NCBI GenBank assembly: GCA_013398295.1
Contig: VZSF01006838.1
Coordinates: 253 to 64,252, forward strand
Direction of reading: 5' to 3'
Origin: Chionis minor
Lineage: Eukaryota; Chordata; Aves; Charadriiformes; Chionididae
DNA: 64,000 bases
The translations under genes were made by a program, and so were the position numbers. The notes below the pieces were generated by a model that was not told where the DNA came from, made no database searches, and saw only the letters and a program-made list of their open reading frames with translations. The stretch's first letter is position 1. Each line of letters starts with the position of its first letter. Below are positions 11,216-24,039 of this stretch, piece by piece.

Positions 11216-14200
11216 TGGTTTTGTTGCTTTAGTCCATGTGCCTTACATAAACACTTTGGTACTTTATACTGCTGGTTACTTCAGGTTTTGTCTATAAGAT
11301 TCAAGAAAATTCACAGATGATCCCATAAGATTATATGACTACCGTGAAGGAAAATGTCTTCTGAGGAGGACTAGAATGTATAGAACTGTTTAGCTAATCA
11401 AAAAGAAAATTAGAAGATGCCTTCTTCATTTATTAATCTTTTGTGAGAAAATGTTAAATTCTCACAGCCCCTTTATTATTCTAAAGCATGACAAGAATTC
11501 ATTTCTGAATTCTGAAGCTGAACAAAGTAAAAAATTGGACAGTTGATTACTGTCAGAGATGTTGACAGGGACGACTTAGTCATAATTACTTACTGGGGTT
11601 CACTAAAGGGTAACTATGAGTGCAATTGTTTGACATAGGTAAGGTTAGAACAAGTGTTGCAATAATCACATCTGATCAAAAATAATGTATGTGACTCCGT
11701 TATTTAAATTATTTAAATGACAGAGTATACATCTTAATATTTTCAAACTTCTTTTGAAATGCTGTTGAAATCAATGAGAATAAAGACGACAAACTGCTGT
11801 TTGAAAAGGAAAAAAGCTAAAAAGTAGAGATGGAGGGAGAATAAATTTAATGTTATAAAGTATTTTGAGTATGCAGAATTTGCTAGGGTTTCTTTTTTAA
11901 TTTAAATGAAAAATTTCTAAGTAAATTTCTCAGGGAAAAAAGTTTCAAATCAAGATACATATTTTGTAGTCAGGTTTTTTTATTGTACAAATTACAGATT
12001 AGTTTAAACAATAGGGAGAATTCAGGCAACTCATTTAAGAGAAAGTGTCGAAATGTTACATTCTTTGGAAAAATTCTCATAAAATTAACACATTTTCAAA
12101 GCATTTGAATTTCTAATAAAGTATTTTTATTTTCCTTTATCACATTTTTACTGATTATAAGAAGTAATTGATGTATGATTAAAAAATCCAAGTCCGTCAG
12201 TTTTGCAGCTATAGATCATTACTGTCCTGTGTTAGTTACAATTCACTATGAACAATTATTGTAGTCTGAATTTTTCATTCTTATTCACGCAGGAACATGA
12301 GGCAATATCTAACTTTTTGAAGAGCAGATAATAATAGTTTAAACCTGAATAGTAACACAACACATGAGAGTTTGACTATTGGATATTGTACTGCAGGAAC
12401 ATTCCAGCTGAGCACCGGAGAACATGTAAATGCATCCTCACGGCATCTCCAAGGAGGCAAATATGAATTCATCACACATTCTCTTTATAGAAAAATTGAC
12501 TTCTGAACTATTTAAAATGGGTATATGTCCTGTATGACTGGACTGATATACAAGAAGGAATGGCTGAAAACCTAATGGTTATTTTAAAAAGGTGTACAAT
12601 CTTGATAGCAATTTTAAGCCTGTTAGGACTTGCAGATACAAAAGCAAAAGATGATCCTATTTAAAAAATATTTCTTATCTGCCATCTGTATAAGGTCCAG
12701 ATTCACTTCAAGACATTAGGTGTTGAGACTTAATTGCCAGAAAAATTATTTATTCAATATTATCTCTGTCCATACTATAATCAAACACTTGTGATAAAAT
12801 AGAAAATATATGTGAATGAAAACAGAATAGGGATGGAAAGTAAGAACTGTTAAGACTCTTATTTTCATTTTAGTTGATACCATCATTTATTTTGAACTGT
12901 CTTGTCAGAAACATGATTAGTTATGCCATTATCTGGAACAGTATTTAAGTCTTCAGGTGCCATTTAAAATACACATCAAAACATGTCTGCTTACCCGAAG
13001 CTATGCGAAATAAACCGAAGCTCATTATTTGCTTTGGAAATCAAACATTCTGTGAGATAACTGCACAGCAAAGTATATCACAAGGGCTTGTTAAGTGCAC
13101 TTGGCTTACCAATCAGTTCAAACATTAGCTTTGATATCAAGACTCTTTTGAACTACCTCTTACAATTTCTTCACAAAGGAAAGAAAGTAGTTTTAAGAAA
13201 ATGAATGTAAATAAATGTGAATTAGTTCTTTCATAAAAGCCTCATTTGGGAAAACGTCATCACATTTCATCTCCTTAAGTATCTTCAACACGAGTACAAT
13301 TTTTGCAAACATGGTCTTTGGAAGTGTACAAGCTTTTACAAGATATCACATCATCCTCATGGATAAATGAGATTCCATAACTCTAATGATATAACATGCA
13401 GTGATGAGAAAAGGGTGAAGGGAAAGTTAGTCTAATCTTCAGGGTGTTGTGACTATTATGAAAACGAAAATTCAATGCATGTTTTAACTGAAATCACTTT
13501 GAAATTCTACTGTTCTACTGTTTTACCTTTTGTCACACCTTCTATCTCTTTTGCTGTTGAAGTCCTCAGACTGTGTTTTACATGTGTTTTTGCAAATATT
13601 ATGCAAGATGCAATGGCAAAACAAAGTACAGATAAGTCTTGAGCCTGGAAATTTGAAGAGATGGGAATAAACTGCTGACTCTGTCAGTGCCCAGTCAGTT
13701 CCCTTGTATCACTATGTTCAACTCTGTGTCCTTGATGTTAGAAGTGATATTCTTCATTTTATGACCATATACTGCTGAGGAATGAAAAACAGGTAGCAAG
13801 AAATAAGTAAAATGTTCTTTTCTGTTCATTAGAATCCCAACATCATCATTTTTACTCATTTAATTGGTCTGAGCTTAGAATGATAAATGTTTTTGTGACT
13901 GACACCTTCAGTTGTGACTGACCATAATGAGTTGTTTTTTTCCACGTATGGTCATCCCACACTAAATCACAAAATATTGATTAACAACCAAGCTTCTCCT
14001 GAGGCTGATCTGACACCAAATAGGAAATCTTTCAGTTGCAGTTGGGATGTTGTAATCACTTCTTCCTATGCCAGTCCACTGCTGTCTAGCAATGTCTAGG
14101 CTACAATTGTGAAAATTGTCTGTTTTGTTGTAATACTTGTCCTCTGAATGTCTCAGTGCTCCCTGGCAATTTTCTGTGGATACCAAGAAGCCTGCTTCCA

Positions 14201-15500
14201 CCTCTACAGTACAATAACATTTAACATACCAAGATTCACTGGCAGAAATGGGCAGAGATGGAGCCACAGCATACCTGGTATAGCTATTTATTCTATGCCA
14301 AACACATGACAAGAATACTGAGATACAGAAGAACTGGAGAAACAGTGAAGAATGTGTTTCTTCCACTTTGTTTTTCAATTTCCATATTTGACATACAAGG
14401 TGTTTTTACTAATGGCTGGGTTTAATGAATATCTGGCTATGGCTTATTGTTGCTTGCATTTTAACCTTAGAGCTCCCCTGCAAGTAATTGAAAGTGTGTT
14501 TATAAAACTAAAGTAGGCAGAGAACTGCATTCATTCATTGGAGACAGGTGTCCAATGTCCAGCTGTGTCAGTGGTTTTTTTCTGAGCTCTTGAAAGATCA
14601 CTTTTCCTTTCTGAGATACAGTTATTTTCAGGTATTAAATATTTGGAGATCTACCAGTATAAAGAAAGATGCATGCGCTAGATATTCATTGTATGCATAG
14701 CCACAAGCAGAATTAACTGAGGAGAAATGTTGGTCCTCTGTATATTTGAACAAGTCTTGACCTCAGCAGTGAAGTCAACCCTAAAGTTAAGACTCTCCCA
14801 TTCTCTATTTTCTTTTCCCTGTGATTTCATAATTTTGGTAGCTCTATTGTAACTCTTAAACTTCTCCTGGTGTAGAAAACTATTTGTATTAACAAATAGC
14901 TTAAATCATAGTGGAATTAGGCCAAGTACATTTTTAAAAAAGTGTTGCTATGAATGAGGTTGGCTCTAAAGCATCCCAAAACTATAGCTAATCCCATTTT
15001 AAAATAAACTGTTAATGTCTCAGATGCTCTTTGAAGCCCCATGGTGTTTAACCAAGGTATTAAAATAGCTCAGCAGTGTTAAAGAGATTTCTTCCTTCAA
15101 GAAACTAGCCTGATTTGTAACTGTCCTCCCCTTAGGTTGAGCTATCTGCCTTCCTCATTAGTCCCTCTATGCTGACACAGTAACACACGGTACAAATCTA
15201 TGAAGTACACCATATGAATACTAACAGAGATCTTAAATCTATATCTCCTCTGTCCCTCTCTTTATGTGGTTGGTTGCACCTGAATAAAGATATGCAAGGT
15301 TGATGTAAATCACTATGAATACATAATTATTTTGAAGGCACAGTTGTGTTTCTGTGAGACGTAAACTATAGTCTGCAGATTCTAGAATCAACCTTATAGT
15401 ATTAATTTATATTAAACTTTCTATAGTTGATGAAACTTTTGAAAGACTTAGTTCTACTGTATTTTAGACTCATTTCTGACTGAATAGCAGCAACAACTTC
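11216..15500. other. AT-rich unique sequence, nothing recognised
   Basis: This 4.3-kb stretch has no supported gene. The longest open frame (13962-14378, minus, 138 codons) has no recognisable domain, composition or neighbours that would support coding. Confidence 0.55.
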
Positions 15501-15575
15501 CATTTATAGGACCTTATCTCAGCAAGACATCTCAAGGTGCTTTACAAGAGATGTACAATAATTAATAACACAGCT
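15501..15575 (-). mobile_element. Possible ancient L2/CR1-L3-like or SINE 3' end
   Basis: The stretch CATTTATAGGACCTTATCTC followed by ATCTCAAGGTGCTTTACAA resembles the reverse complement of the 3' end shared by very old amniote LINE/SINE families, in which a GCGCTATATAAATG block lies next to an AAGCGCTTTG block. The same motif pair occurs in the opposite orientation at 32200-32253. The fragment is short and divergent, so this is a motif-level call. Confidence 0.4.
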
Positions 15576-16339
15576 TACAGTGCCAAGCTGATGATGGAAA
15601 GCAAAGGGAAAAAGCAAGTCAGTTTTCAGTTTTGATTTAAAGCACTCTGACATTCATGGCATATCTTGGCAGAGGGTTAAAGCAAGGCTTTTAAATATCT
15701 GAAACAGTAGCATCATGATAAAGGATGTAGTGAGATACTAGCAGAATAAGTACAGCACCTTGGTATGACCTATTAGTGAACTGTATGAGGTCTGGAAGAA
15801 AATTATGTATGTTTCTCCTTTGAGCCTGCGTGATTCTAAAAAGTTATTAAGTCAAGATTGCTTGGAAATTAAGATGACACACTTCTCTCACGTATTTTAA
15901 GACTGGAGTGGAGTTATATGCTACAAGTCTTCAGTCAGAATCCTATAGACACTATTTTAGTTTTTTACAAGCATAAAGGATGTATTTATCTGAGTATGTC
16001 ACAACTAAGTGAGGAAAAGGGATTTCAAAATAACTCTAAAGAATCTCATCTACCTTGAACATTGTATATTCCATTCTTCTCAATTATGGAATATTTGGGA
16101 ATACTTCATGAGCAATTATCCCTTCTTTTGCACAAACAGAAATTGTTCCTGATGCAAATCCTTGAGAAGTATTCACACAATCCAACTGTAGATATTTACC
16201 TAAGGTGTCTCTAACCTAGACGAGTAACTGTCCAGAGGTGTCTAGCTGTTCCTATTGACTACATTTACTGTATGTGAATACATCAGGTTTATGAGGTACA
16301 TAAATTGATGACAATTGATATGACAGCACAGGTGAAAGT
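15576..16339. other. Unique sequence, nothing recognised
   Basis: No gene, RNA or repeat could be supported. Confidence 0.5.
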
Positions 16340-16925
16340 TCTATCTACTACATCTAATCTCATGCCCTGTCCCCAACAGTGGTTAATAACAAATATTCAG
16401 ACATATAGTATAATAAACAGCCTATATCTGATGCACCCTCTCAGCTTCTGAAGAAGGTGATTCCTAAATGAAGATCTAGATCATAGCATTTAATAGCAAT
16501 TTATAGATGTATAAAGAATAATTTAAAAAGTCCACCACCTTACACATTTTAAACCAATTCATGCTTTTGGCACTCACAACATCTTTTGATGATGCGTTAA
16601 CTAACTTAACTATAATTGTGGTGGAAAAAGCCACTATTTTGATCTGCTTTCAGTCTGTCAAATTTAGCATAATGCAACCTTTCTAAGCCATGAGAATATG
16701 TGAATTACTTACTATTCCTTATTTATTTGTAAATACTTCATTCATAAATTTTCATCTATCTAACTACATTCACCTATCACACCCAGCGCTTCTTCTAGCT
16801 GCTTAGGTGGCAGGCACCTGATAAATTAATTTATTCTTCTTTCCCTCTTCTGTAACTTTTTTTGGTTCTACAATATCTTCTTTGAATTGAGTGAGAAGAC
16901 TAGAAGATATTTGATTTTCAAGATC
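16340..16925 (-). mobile_element. Ancient CR1 LINE fragment (C-terminal and 3' region)
   Basis: Read on the minus strand, this resembles the ORF2 C-terminal region of old amniote CR1. On the plus strand the recognisable blocks are GGCACTCACAACATC at about 16570, the CTTCTGTAACTTTTTTTGG stretch at 16848-16866, and CAATATCTTCTTTGAATTGA at about 16871-16890. They lie in the expected order for a minus-strand element. It is heavily mutated, with no open frame. The boundary with the LTR that starts at 16995 is unclear. Confidence 0.6.
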
Positions 16926-16994
16926 CAAGTCCAACATGGAACTACAAAGTGGCAAACATATGTCTTTTTTGCTCTTTATCATAATTTATAATAC

Positions 16995-17602
16995 TGTGGT
17001 GGATTGATCCCAGCTGGCAGCTAAACCCCCACCCAGTCACTTGCTCACTCCCCCTCAGCAGGATGGAAGAGAGAATCAAAAGGGCAAAAGTGAGAAAAAA
17101 CGCATGGGTTGAGATAAAAACAGTTTAACATGTGAAGCAGAGCTGCAAGCAAAGCAAAATGAGGAATTTGATACTTGCTTTCCATTGACAGGCAGAGGTC
17201 CAGCCACTTCCTGGGAAACATGTTCTCCATTCATATAATGGTTGCTTGGGAAGACAAATATAAATGCAAACTACTCCATTCGTTCTCTTTTCCTTCAGCT
17301 TTTATTGCTAAGCACAATATTACATGGTATGGAATATTCTCCTGATCAACTGGGGTCAGCTGTCCCAGCTTTGTCCCCTCCCAGCTTCTTGTGCACCTGC
17401 AGCCTATTCACTGGAGCAGCAGAGTGGGAAAAAGTTAAAGCAGAAATATAGCCAAAAAACCCCTTAATGCTGTGCAAGTACTGTTCAGCCATAGCCAAAA
17501 CACCGGTATTTTATCAACACCGATGCAGTCACAAATCCAAAACACAGTACCATACAGGCTGCTATGAAGAAATTTAACTCTGTTCCAACCAGACCCAGTA
17601 CA
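16995..17602 (-). mobile_element. Solo LTR, ERVL-like
   Basis: On the minus strand the sequence runs from TGTACTGGGTCTGG to GGGATCAATCCACCACA, so it has TG...CA ends. It matches the LTRs at 40744 and 50663 along its length: the AGAGTTAAATTTCTTCATAG block near its 5' end, the GAACAGTACTTGCA block, and the purine/pyrimidine-rich 3' part. It is 608 bp, with no internal retroviral sequence next to it, so it is a solo LTR. The flanking 5-mers are AATAC and AACAT, at best a decayed target duplication. Confidence 0.8.
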
Positions 17603-18294
17603 AACATTCTTGGTTTTATGGCCTCTCTTCTACTGTTTTCAGAAGACTATGTAGGATGACTCTAAGACCCTTTTTCTGAACTGTAATAATTAGCAACATA
17701 TCATTGTGCATATATGATTATGGTTGCTTCTCCTCTTCAGTTCTGCTTTGGATATAAAATACTGAATTGCACTTATCACTCAGTCTTTCAAGCTTTTGGG
17801 ATTCTTCTGAAGACATTTAGTAACATTTTAGTTTTCACTATAATTTTATCAGTAAATCTTGTTGTATCAGGTTTCACTCCCTTTTCCATATATTTTATAA
17901 ACATGTTAACAACTCCACACTAGTTTTGGAGCGCTTCACTGTACCTTTTCTCCACTATAAGCAATGTCCATTTATTCCTCCTTTATTTCTACCTTTTAAA
18001 TATTTTTACTTATTGAAAGACTTTCTTATTCTGTGACCGTTAATTTAATTAACTTAGTAGCAAGAGAACTTGCTAATGTTCTATGGCTGTACCTGCACTC
18101 ACACATTGGCTGTAGCATGTCTTGTGATCCTCTTCCAGCGGTGTTCAAGGTAATTTTTACCTCTACCACAGCATTTAGGCAGACTGACCACTGAGAATTC
18201 ATCTGTCTAGGCAGCAGCAGGGGAGGAGAGCACAGAGAGATTCTTGGTACTGTGATATTTCTCCAATACTAAGTGCCGTTGTGACCATACCATC
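17603..18294. other. Unique sequence, nothing recognised
   Basis: No supported feature. A 69-codon frame at 17714-17923 is AT-rich and lacks any motif. Confidence 0.5.
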
Positions 18295-18406
18295 TGGGCG
18301 TGGTCCTGGAAATCCTCCTGTAGCTAACCCTGACTGAGCAGGGGAGTTGGACAAGTTGATCTCCAGAGGTCCCTTCCAACCTCAACCATTATGTGATTCT
18401 GTGATA
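18295..18406 (+). mobile_element. CR1 LINE 3' end fragment
   Basis: The 3' UTR block GTTGGACAAGTTGATCTCCA, then AGGTCCCTTCCAACCTCAAC and the tail GTGATTCTGTGAT, are standard for avian CR1. Only about 110 bp remain. Sequence just upstream (TGGGCGTGGTCCTGG) is also CR1-like, but the 5' boundary is uncertain. Confidence 0.85.
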
Positions 18407-21400
18407 TTGTACGTGATGTCCTAGCAAATTGGAAGTGTTCCTAGATGAAATACAGGCACACTGACTGGATCGTATTTCTTCCTTTCCTTGCTAACTTCTT
18501 CAAAGGTGTGTGAGAGAGATTTTTCTGAAAATGTTATTCTTCTTCAAATAAACTATACTTACAAACAAAACCACTAATTCTATTTCTGCTGTGGTTTCAA
18601 ACAGTGTATCTGGTAGTCAATTTAAAGTTTTGCTTTACTGCTCTGTCTTCTTATTCTTGTGTTCTGCATTTTATTATTTATTCTATTTTCTGCCTTATTT
18701 CTTTTGTCCTACAGTTCCTCAGGCTAGCCAGGGCCCTTTTATAAAGCTATCATTTTGTTTATTGCCTTCCATTCTTCTGGGGGAGAATGTTAGGGGTGAT
18801 AGATGCCACATCTAATGATTCAGCAATTTTAAATCTGATTTCTTGTAGAACAATTGTGTGAACAATCTCTCGTCCAGAAAATGTGACTATATTAATTTTG
18901 TTTTAAACCCACCTCTGTTGACATTTGAGAATGTTTCTGAGATTCATTTTTCATAAAGATGATGTTTCAGCTTTAAAGGACATGATTTCTCTATCTTTCT
19001 CAATAGTAAGTACATATGTTAAAAAAAAACAATGTAAAGTTTCTACTCTACTGTATCTCATCTCTTCTGTGAAATCTGTTTAATCCCTATTTATCTGTGA
19101 ATCTCTTCAGCTCTTTGTATAGACCTTACTTCTATTATAGTCAAAGAAAATTTTATACCAAACTACTTTTATTTAATGACTTGCATCATTATGTCTTAAA
19201 ATTTAAGTTGAAAATTTTATTCTCTGTCCACTTGATTTTATTTGTACTCCTTTACATTTTGAACAGTTCTTTTTTACTTCTGTAAGATTATGCTCTGCCG
19301 TTCAGTAGAGCTAGGGTTTGCTTGTGTATTTGTTTTTCCATTCGTCTCTTTGCTTATTTGGTTGTTTAGTGATAGACTCTTGCTCAAAACCTCTAAAATG
19401 CTGAACTTAAAATTAGTTATTATTACTGTGTAATTTGATAGGTGACCCTTATCCTTACATAGAAGCTAAATTTTAATGCTTTATGGTATTAACAGACTGA
19501 ACTTTGAATTCATCTGTCTGCTGTTAAGAATTGAATCAAGATGTCTTTTTCCTCTTCTGAGTCCTCTAGTAAGTTTCTCCAAGAAGCATGATCCCCAAAT
19601 GTCCAGCTTCCTTCTTCAGTGAAAGGCAGTATTCTGTATTATTGTGCTTACTATGGCACAAGAGTAAGAAAAAAAAAAAAAAAAATCTGTCTGTTCCACA
19701 TACTTAATAGTCATAATTCAAACACTGTAGTGTTGTAACATGATTTTGATTATCAAGGTGATATTAATCTCTCTTTGCCTCTGTTATATGAAGTTTATCA
19801 CATACCCTGAACCACTTGTCTTCATTCCTTCTAATGGCAACAATGAGAAAAAGATATAGCTCCCAAGAATACTTCACCTTCCTTGCAGTGGGAAGATGGA
19901 TTTTGCAAAGCTCTTAGTATCTCCCTATTGTATCACAGAGAGCATAGATTTGTAGTTTAGACTCTCTAGGCCTAAATTTTAACCTAAGTTTTAGCTATCT
20001 AAATTTAGGAGACACACATCCATTCACTGTGGAATAAGGCATCCTGTTTTCTCACTACATTTGCATTGATTACAAGGAGTCATTAACAGCTTGCAACAGA
20101 TGAGACATTAGCCATTTTGGCCACAGTCCAACAATGCAATTAAGCTCATGTTTAACATTAATCAATGGAACTGACTTCAGAGAAACTACTCACAAACTTA
20201 AAGTAAGCATTTAAATATACAAGCAACCAAGTGTTAGAGAAAAGAAAAATCTGGACTTCAGAAATTTGGTTGGCAAAACCCAACAAATGTGAGAAATATG
20301 AGTAATAAGTAAATACAATGACCAATATTGGAACATTTTAAAATGTTGGTAATTATTGGTGGGGGAAAAAAGAAAGTTCCAGGACTCTGTCTTTGACTAT
20401 GCAGAGATTACAATTTAATAACTGCAGTAGTAGGTGTACACTGATTGCATAAGACAAGGGATCAAATAACGATGGACCACTTGGAAAAATGTTAGCTGAA
20501 AAAAGAGAATAGTTCAGTAATCCTGAGCATCAGGATGTGATTGGCAACGACAGAAATGGACACTAAACAAAACAGATTCAACTGACACATGTCTATACAT
20601 TTCTCCTTACAAATTAAACACAAAGCCAAAATATCATGCAACGGACTTGCTTCACTCTGGGCACACAGGCACATAGTTCTAATTCCAAATCCACCATCCG
20701 CAACTCTTGGCTACTTCAGGCTTTGTGTTTATACTTCTGTAGATATTTTAAGTTATGAACACATTTGCTAAGAGATATCAGAGGAAAATTAAAAGTGTCT
20801 TTGGCAGTGACTAATAGGCTATTTTTTCTGTTTTGGCACGGCTTATTTTGGTTAGCCTTTTTTTCATATTATGCTGTTGTTTCAATAATAAATAAAGTAA
20901 GAATTGGTAGGCTTAGAGCTGACTATGAAACATAAAGGTATTAAAAAAGAGAACCCCTCCATAAACTTGGGTCAACATGAGAGCAGATCCAAATGAAACA
21001 TTCATGAGGAACAAATTTTATCAGTAAGTTAGGGATCCAGAACTTTGTGTTCTCCCACTTTTTCTTAATTGTGAAGGATTAACAGAGACACCACATAAAA
21101 AAGCACTTAAGAATTGGGTTTTTTCCCCCAGAATGTGTGACCATATGACCTTGTCCTATTCTTTAGTCAACAAAACATGTTCTTCTTCCCATGTACAGGA
21201 AGTCTGGGAAGGTCAGAGCTATGTGAGAAAATCTCAAGCAGTATTATTGCTCACTGTGCCTTGTGGTAGATATAGCAATTACAGTTTCTTGGGAAAACTT
21301 AAACTTGATCATTGCTGAGACAGTGACGAGTATACATAATTAATACTGAGATTAATTCTGAATCATATCATGGTAATTATATTGTCTTTTGTAACTGCAG

Positions 21401-23093
21401 AGCCAAGATTCTTTTGTGTGTTCTTGCAGGATTTAGGCTGATACTTGCATAGACATAGAAAAAGAGAGCAGAAATTCTGGAGAAAAATAAAATATTCCCT
21501 GTAACCTTTAAAAACTTAATGGATTTTCTTATTAATTTTAAATTTTTTTCTGTTTTGATCAATTTTTTCAGGACTTTGAGAGCTCAACTACTCCTAATAT
21601 ATTTTTAATGAAAATGAATCATATTGTTTAGCAGTGAGAGATTATCAGCTGCCTGACCTATGACATGTCCTCTGCATCAAAATTGTGTAGAACTTCCTAG
21701 CTGCATAGCAGACTTTAATCTACTAATTCCTGTATCTTGCTTCATTTTTACTTTTAATTAAAATCTTTCCTGATTTTTTTCCCCTTGATTTCACACAATT
21801 GATTTCAAATTTAACAGGTGAAATAAAGCATTCAAGTTTAAGATTTTTTTTACCAGTGAAGCCTAACAAACCCTTCTACTTTATGTATAATTTTCATAAA
21901 GCACCAGTGAGCAAATTAACCTGATTACATTAGAATTTACAGATTTCCAGGATAAATCATGATTATATGTCAAGAAAATAGTTTTCCTTTTTTAAACTTT
22001 TTTAAAGTGTTATGAAATGTTTGTTCTCACTAAATCAGTGTTCAATCTCTTCTTTCTGTATGAAAGAAATTTGAGAATAAACACATAATTCCGTCATGAA
22101 AAATCAGAAGCTTTTCTTCTGAAAACTGAAGAAAGTAGATATATACAACTTCAATTTTTCATTTTTCTGTAGATAAAATTTCAACTCAATACATATAATT
22201 TTGGCTCCTGCAATTTACAGAAAATTATCTAATCAGAAAATACTTAGGTATCCTAAGTATATATAGAAAAGAAACTTCCATGTGTTGATTAACATGGTCT
22301 ATCTTAAATGTTTTTCAGAATTTTATCATATATATATGAGTTGCATTTTTTAATATTTTATAAGCAGGATTTAAATTGATATTACTGCACATGTCAGATC
22401 TTTCTGATACCTTTGTAATTTCATTATTTATTATTATATTCTAAGGAGTGATTAATGTAACTAAAAAGTGTTCATTAAATTAAATATAGTCTACTGATTA
22501 TTTTTTTAAAAACATACTTTTTCATTAATGCTAGGTCTTTTTATGAAATTGGCAATTTAATTCTTAATTATAGTGGGGAAAAAAAATTGAATGTTTAATA
22601 CTAACCTAGTCTTGTATAATAATTTCTAAAGTCTAAGAAGTATCCAGTTAAGATAACATTCGTTTAGAAGTAATGTAAAATTGATTTAGAGACAGTAGCT
22701 CACTTCCTTGATTCAATATTGCTGATCTTCAGCTATTACACAATAACTTTATACCAAATATTTATTTATCTTGCCAACTTTGTCTAAAACTCCTTACCAC
22801 TGGTATCATTTGTCCCTTGGTATTAAGCTCTGATGTAGAAATATTTATAAGGAGAGGTATGTTAGAAAATAAGTCCCTTCCTGATATTACAGCATTTCTT
22901 GCATAAATCTTCCCTCATCACCTTGAATCAATATTCAAAAACTATCTTAAAACTGGCTTTCTTTTAAGTAACATGTTTTGTTTCTTTTTGTTTCTTTTTT
23001 TTTTTTTTTTTTTTTTGGTGAGGAGTCAAGTTAAAATGTTCATGTAAAAATCATGAGGGTGTTAGTACCACAAAGCACAACATATGATAAAAT
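18407..23093. other. AT-rich unique sequence, nothing recognised
   Basis: A 4.7-kb stretch without a supported gene. It has an A run at about 19669-19685 and a 22-base T run at 22995-23016, which could be decayed retroposed tails but have no recognisable body next to them. Confidence 0.55.
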
Positions 23094-23225
23094 TACAGAA
23101 TCACGGTAACACTACGTATGTTGGAAGGTGTTCTCAAAGGGTCCCGACCTCTCTGCCTAGAGCAAGGCCAGGTGGAGTAGGATGTTCAGGACCATGTCCA
23201 GTCAGATACTATGTATTTCCATGCA
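23094..23225 (-). mobile_element. CR1 LINE 3' end fragment
   Basis: The plus strand starts with the reverse-complement CR1 tail (ACAGAATCACGG), followed by the 3' UTR block TTGGAAGGTGTTCTCAAAGG and CCTAGAGCAAGGCCAGGTG. Similarity fades after about 23225. It lies 0.8 kb before, and in the same orientation as, the CR1 at 24040-25418, which lacks its own 3' end. Confidence 0.75.
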
Positions 23226-24039
23226 TTTAAAAGATGTTCTCAGTGACTCCTTTAGAAAGTAGCCATTCATCAAAATTAATTCTAAACTAGTTCAAACAAA
23301 TATAAAGGCTTGTATTTTGTTGCATCAGTTTCTAACCGTTAATTTCTTTATATATCTCTCTTTCACTAGGAAAAAAGCGTTACTTAACTCTCAACATTTT
23401 CTCTCCTTGAAGGTAAGTAAAGAACCATTCCATCAGATTTTATTTTCTTATAACCTACTAAGAAACTAAGAGATGAAAATTCTCACTTTAAGGTATTTCA
23501 TCTATTGCACAAATCAATTTACTGCTCTCAATTCTCCTCAGTTTTTCAACATACATTTTTAAAGATAAAAATAAAAAAATTCCATTCAGAATTTGAAATC
23601 TAACAGTGCCTATACCACAGTACAAAAGTAAAATCTCTGAACTGATTCTGCTTACTTGTTTCCTATTTTACATTCAATGGTAGCATTAGCCAGAGCAGTC
23701 TTAAGACTTCTCAGTTGTATAGCTGAAATTTATTTTATTTTTTTTCATCGCAGCAATGTTGTTCTGAGGTGTCTGTAAATCTAAGAAAAGTTTTAGAACT
23801 CGTGGGTGGGAGTGAGGGTCTGCCTTGCTTTGTCTTGTTCATTTAACTTTGGCCTTTCGGTGTTAGACACAGATCCCCGTACTGTCCTGCAGACCAGTCC
23901 TCCACACAGGAACTAATAATATCCTTTTCCATATTTGCAAATGCTTCTCTCATTTTCCTATATGATGCTTTGCTTTACCTTTCATCAGTGGATAATCTCA
24001 CTCTTCTCTTTTTCAAGCAACTGAATAGAGAGAAGTGAA
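23226..24039. other. Sequence between two CR1 pieces; contains an exon-like segment
   Basis: No repeat was recognised. At 23370-23412 a 43-bp segment lies between a strong acceptor-like site (pyrimidine-rich, ending CTTTCACTAG) and a consensus donor-like site (AAG then GTAAGT). There is no other evidence that it is an exon. Confidence 0.4.

Noticed and set aside
13962..14378. 138-codon open frame on the minus strand
   Set aside because: No recognisable domain, repeat signature or splice-supported context. Length alone is not enough in 64 kb.
22995..23016. 22-base T run as the tail of a retroposed gene copy
   Set aside because: No gene-like or SINE-like body on either side.
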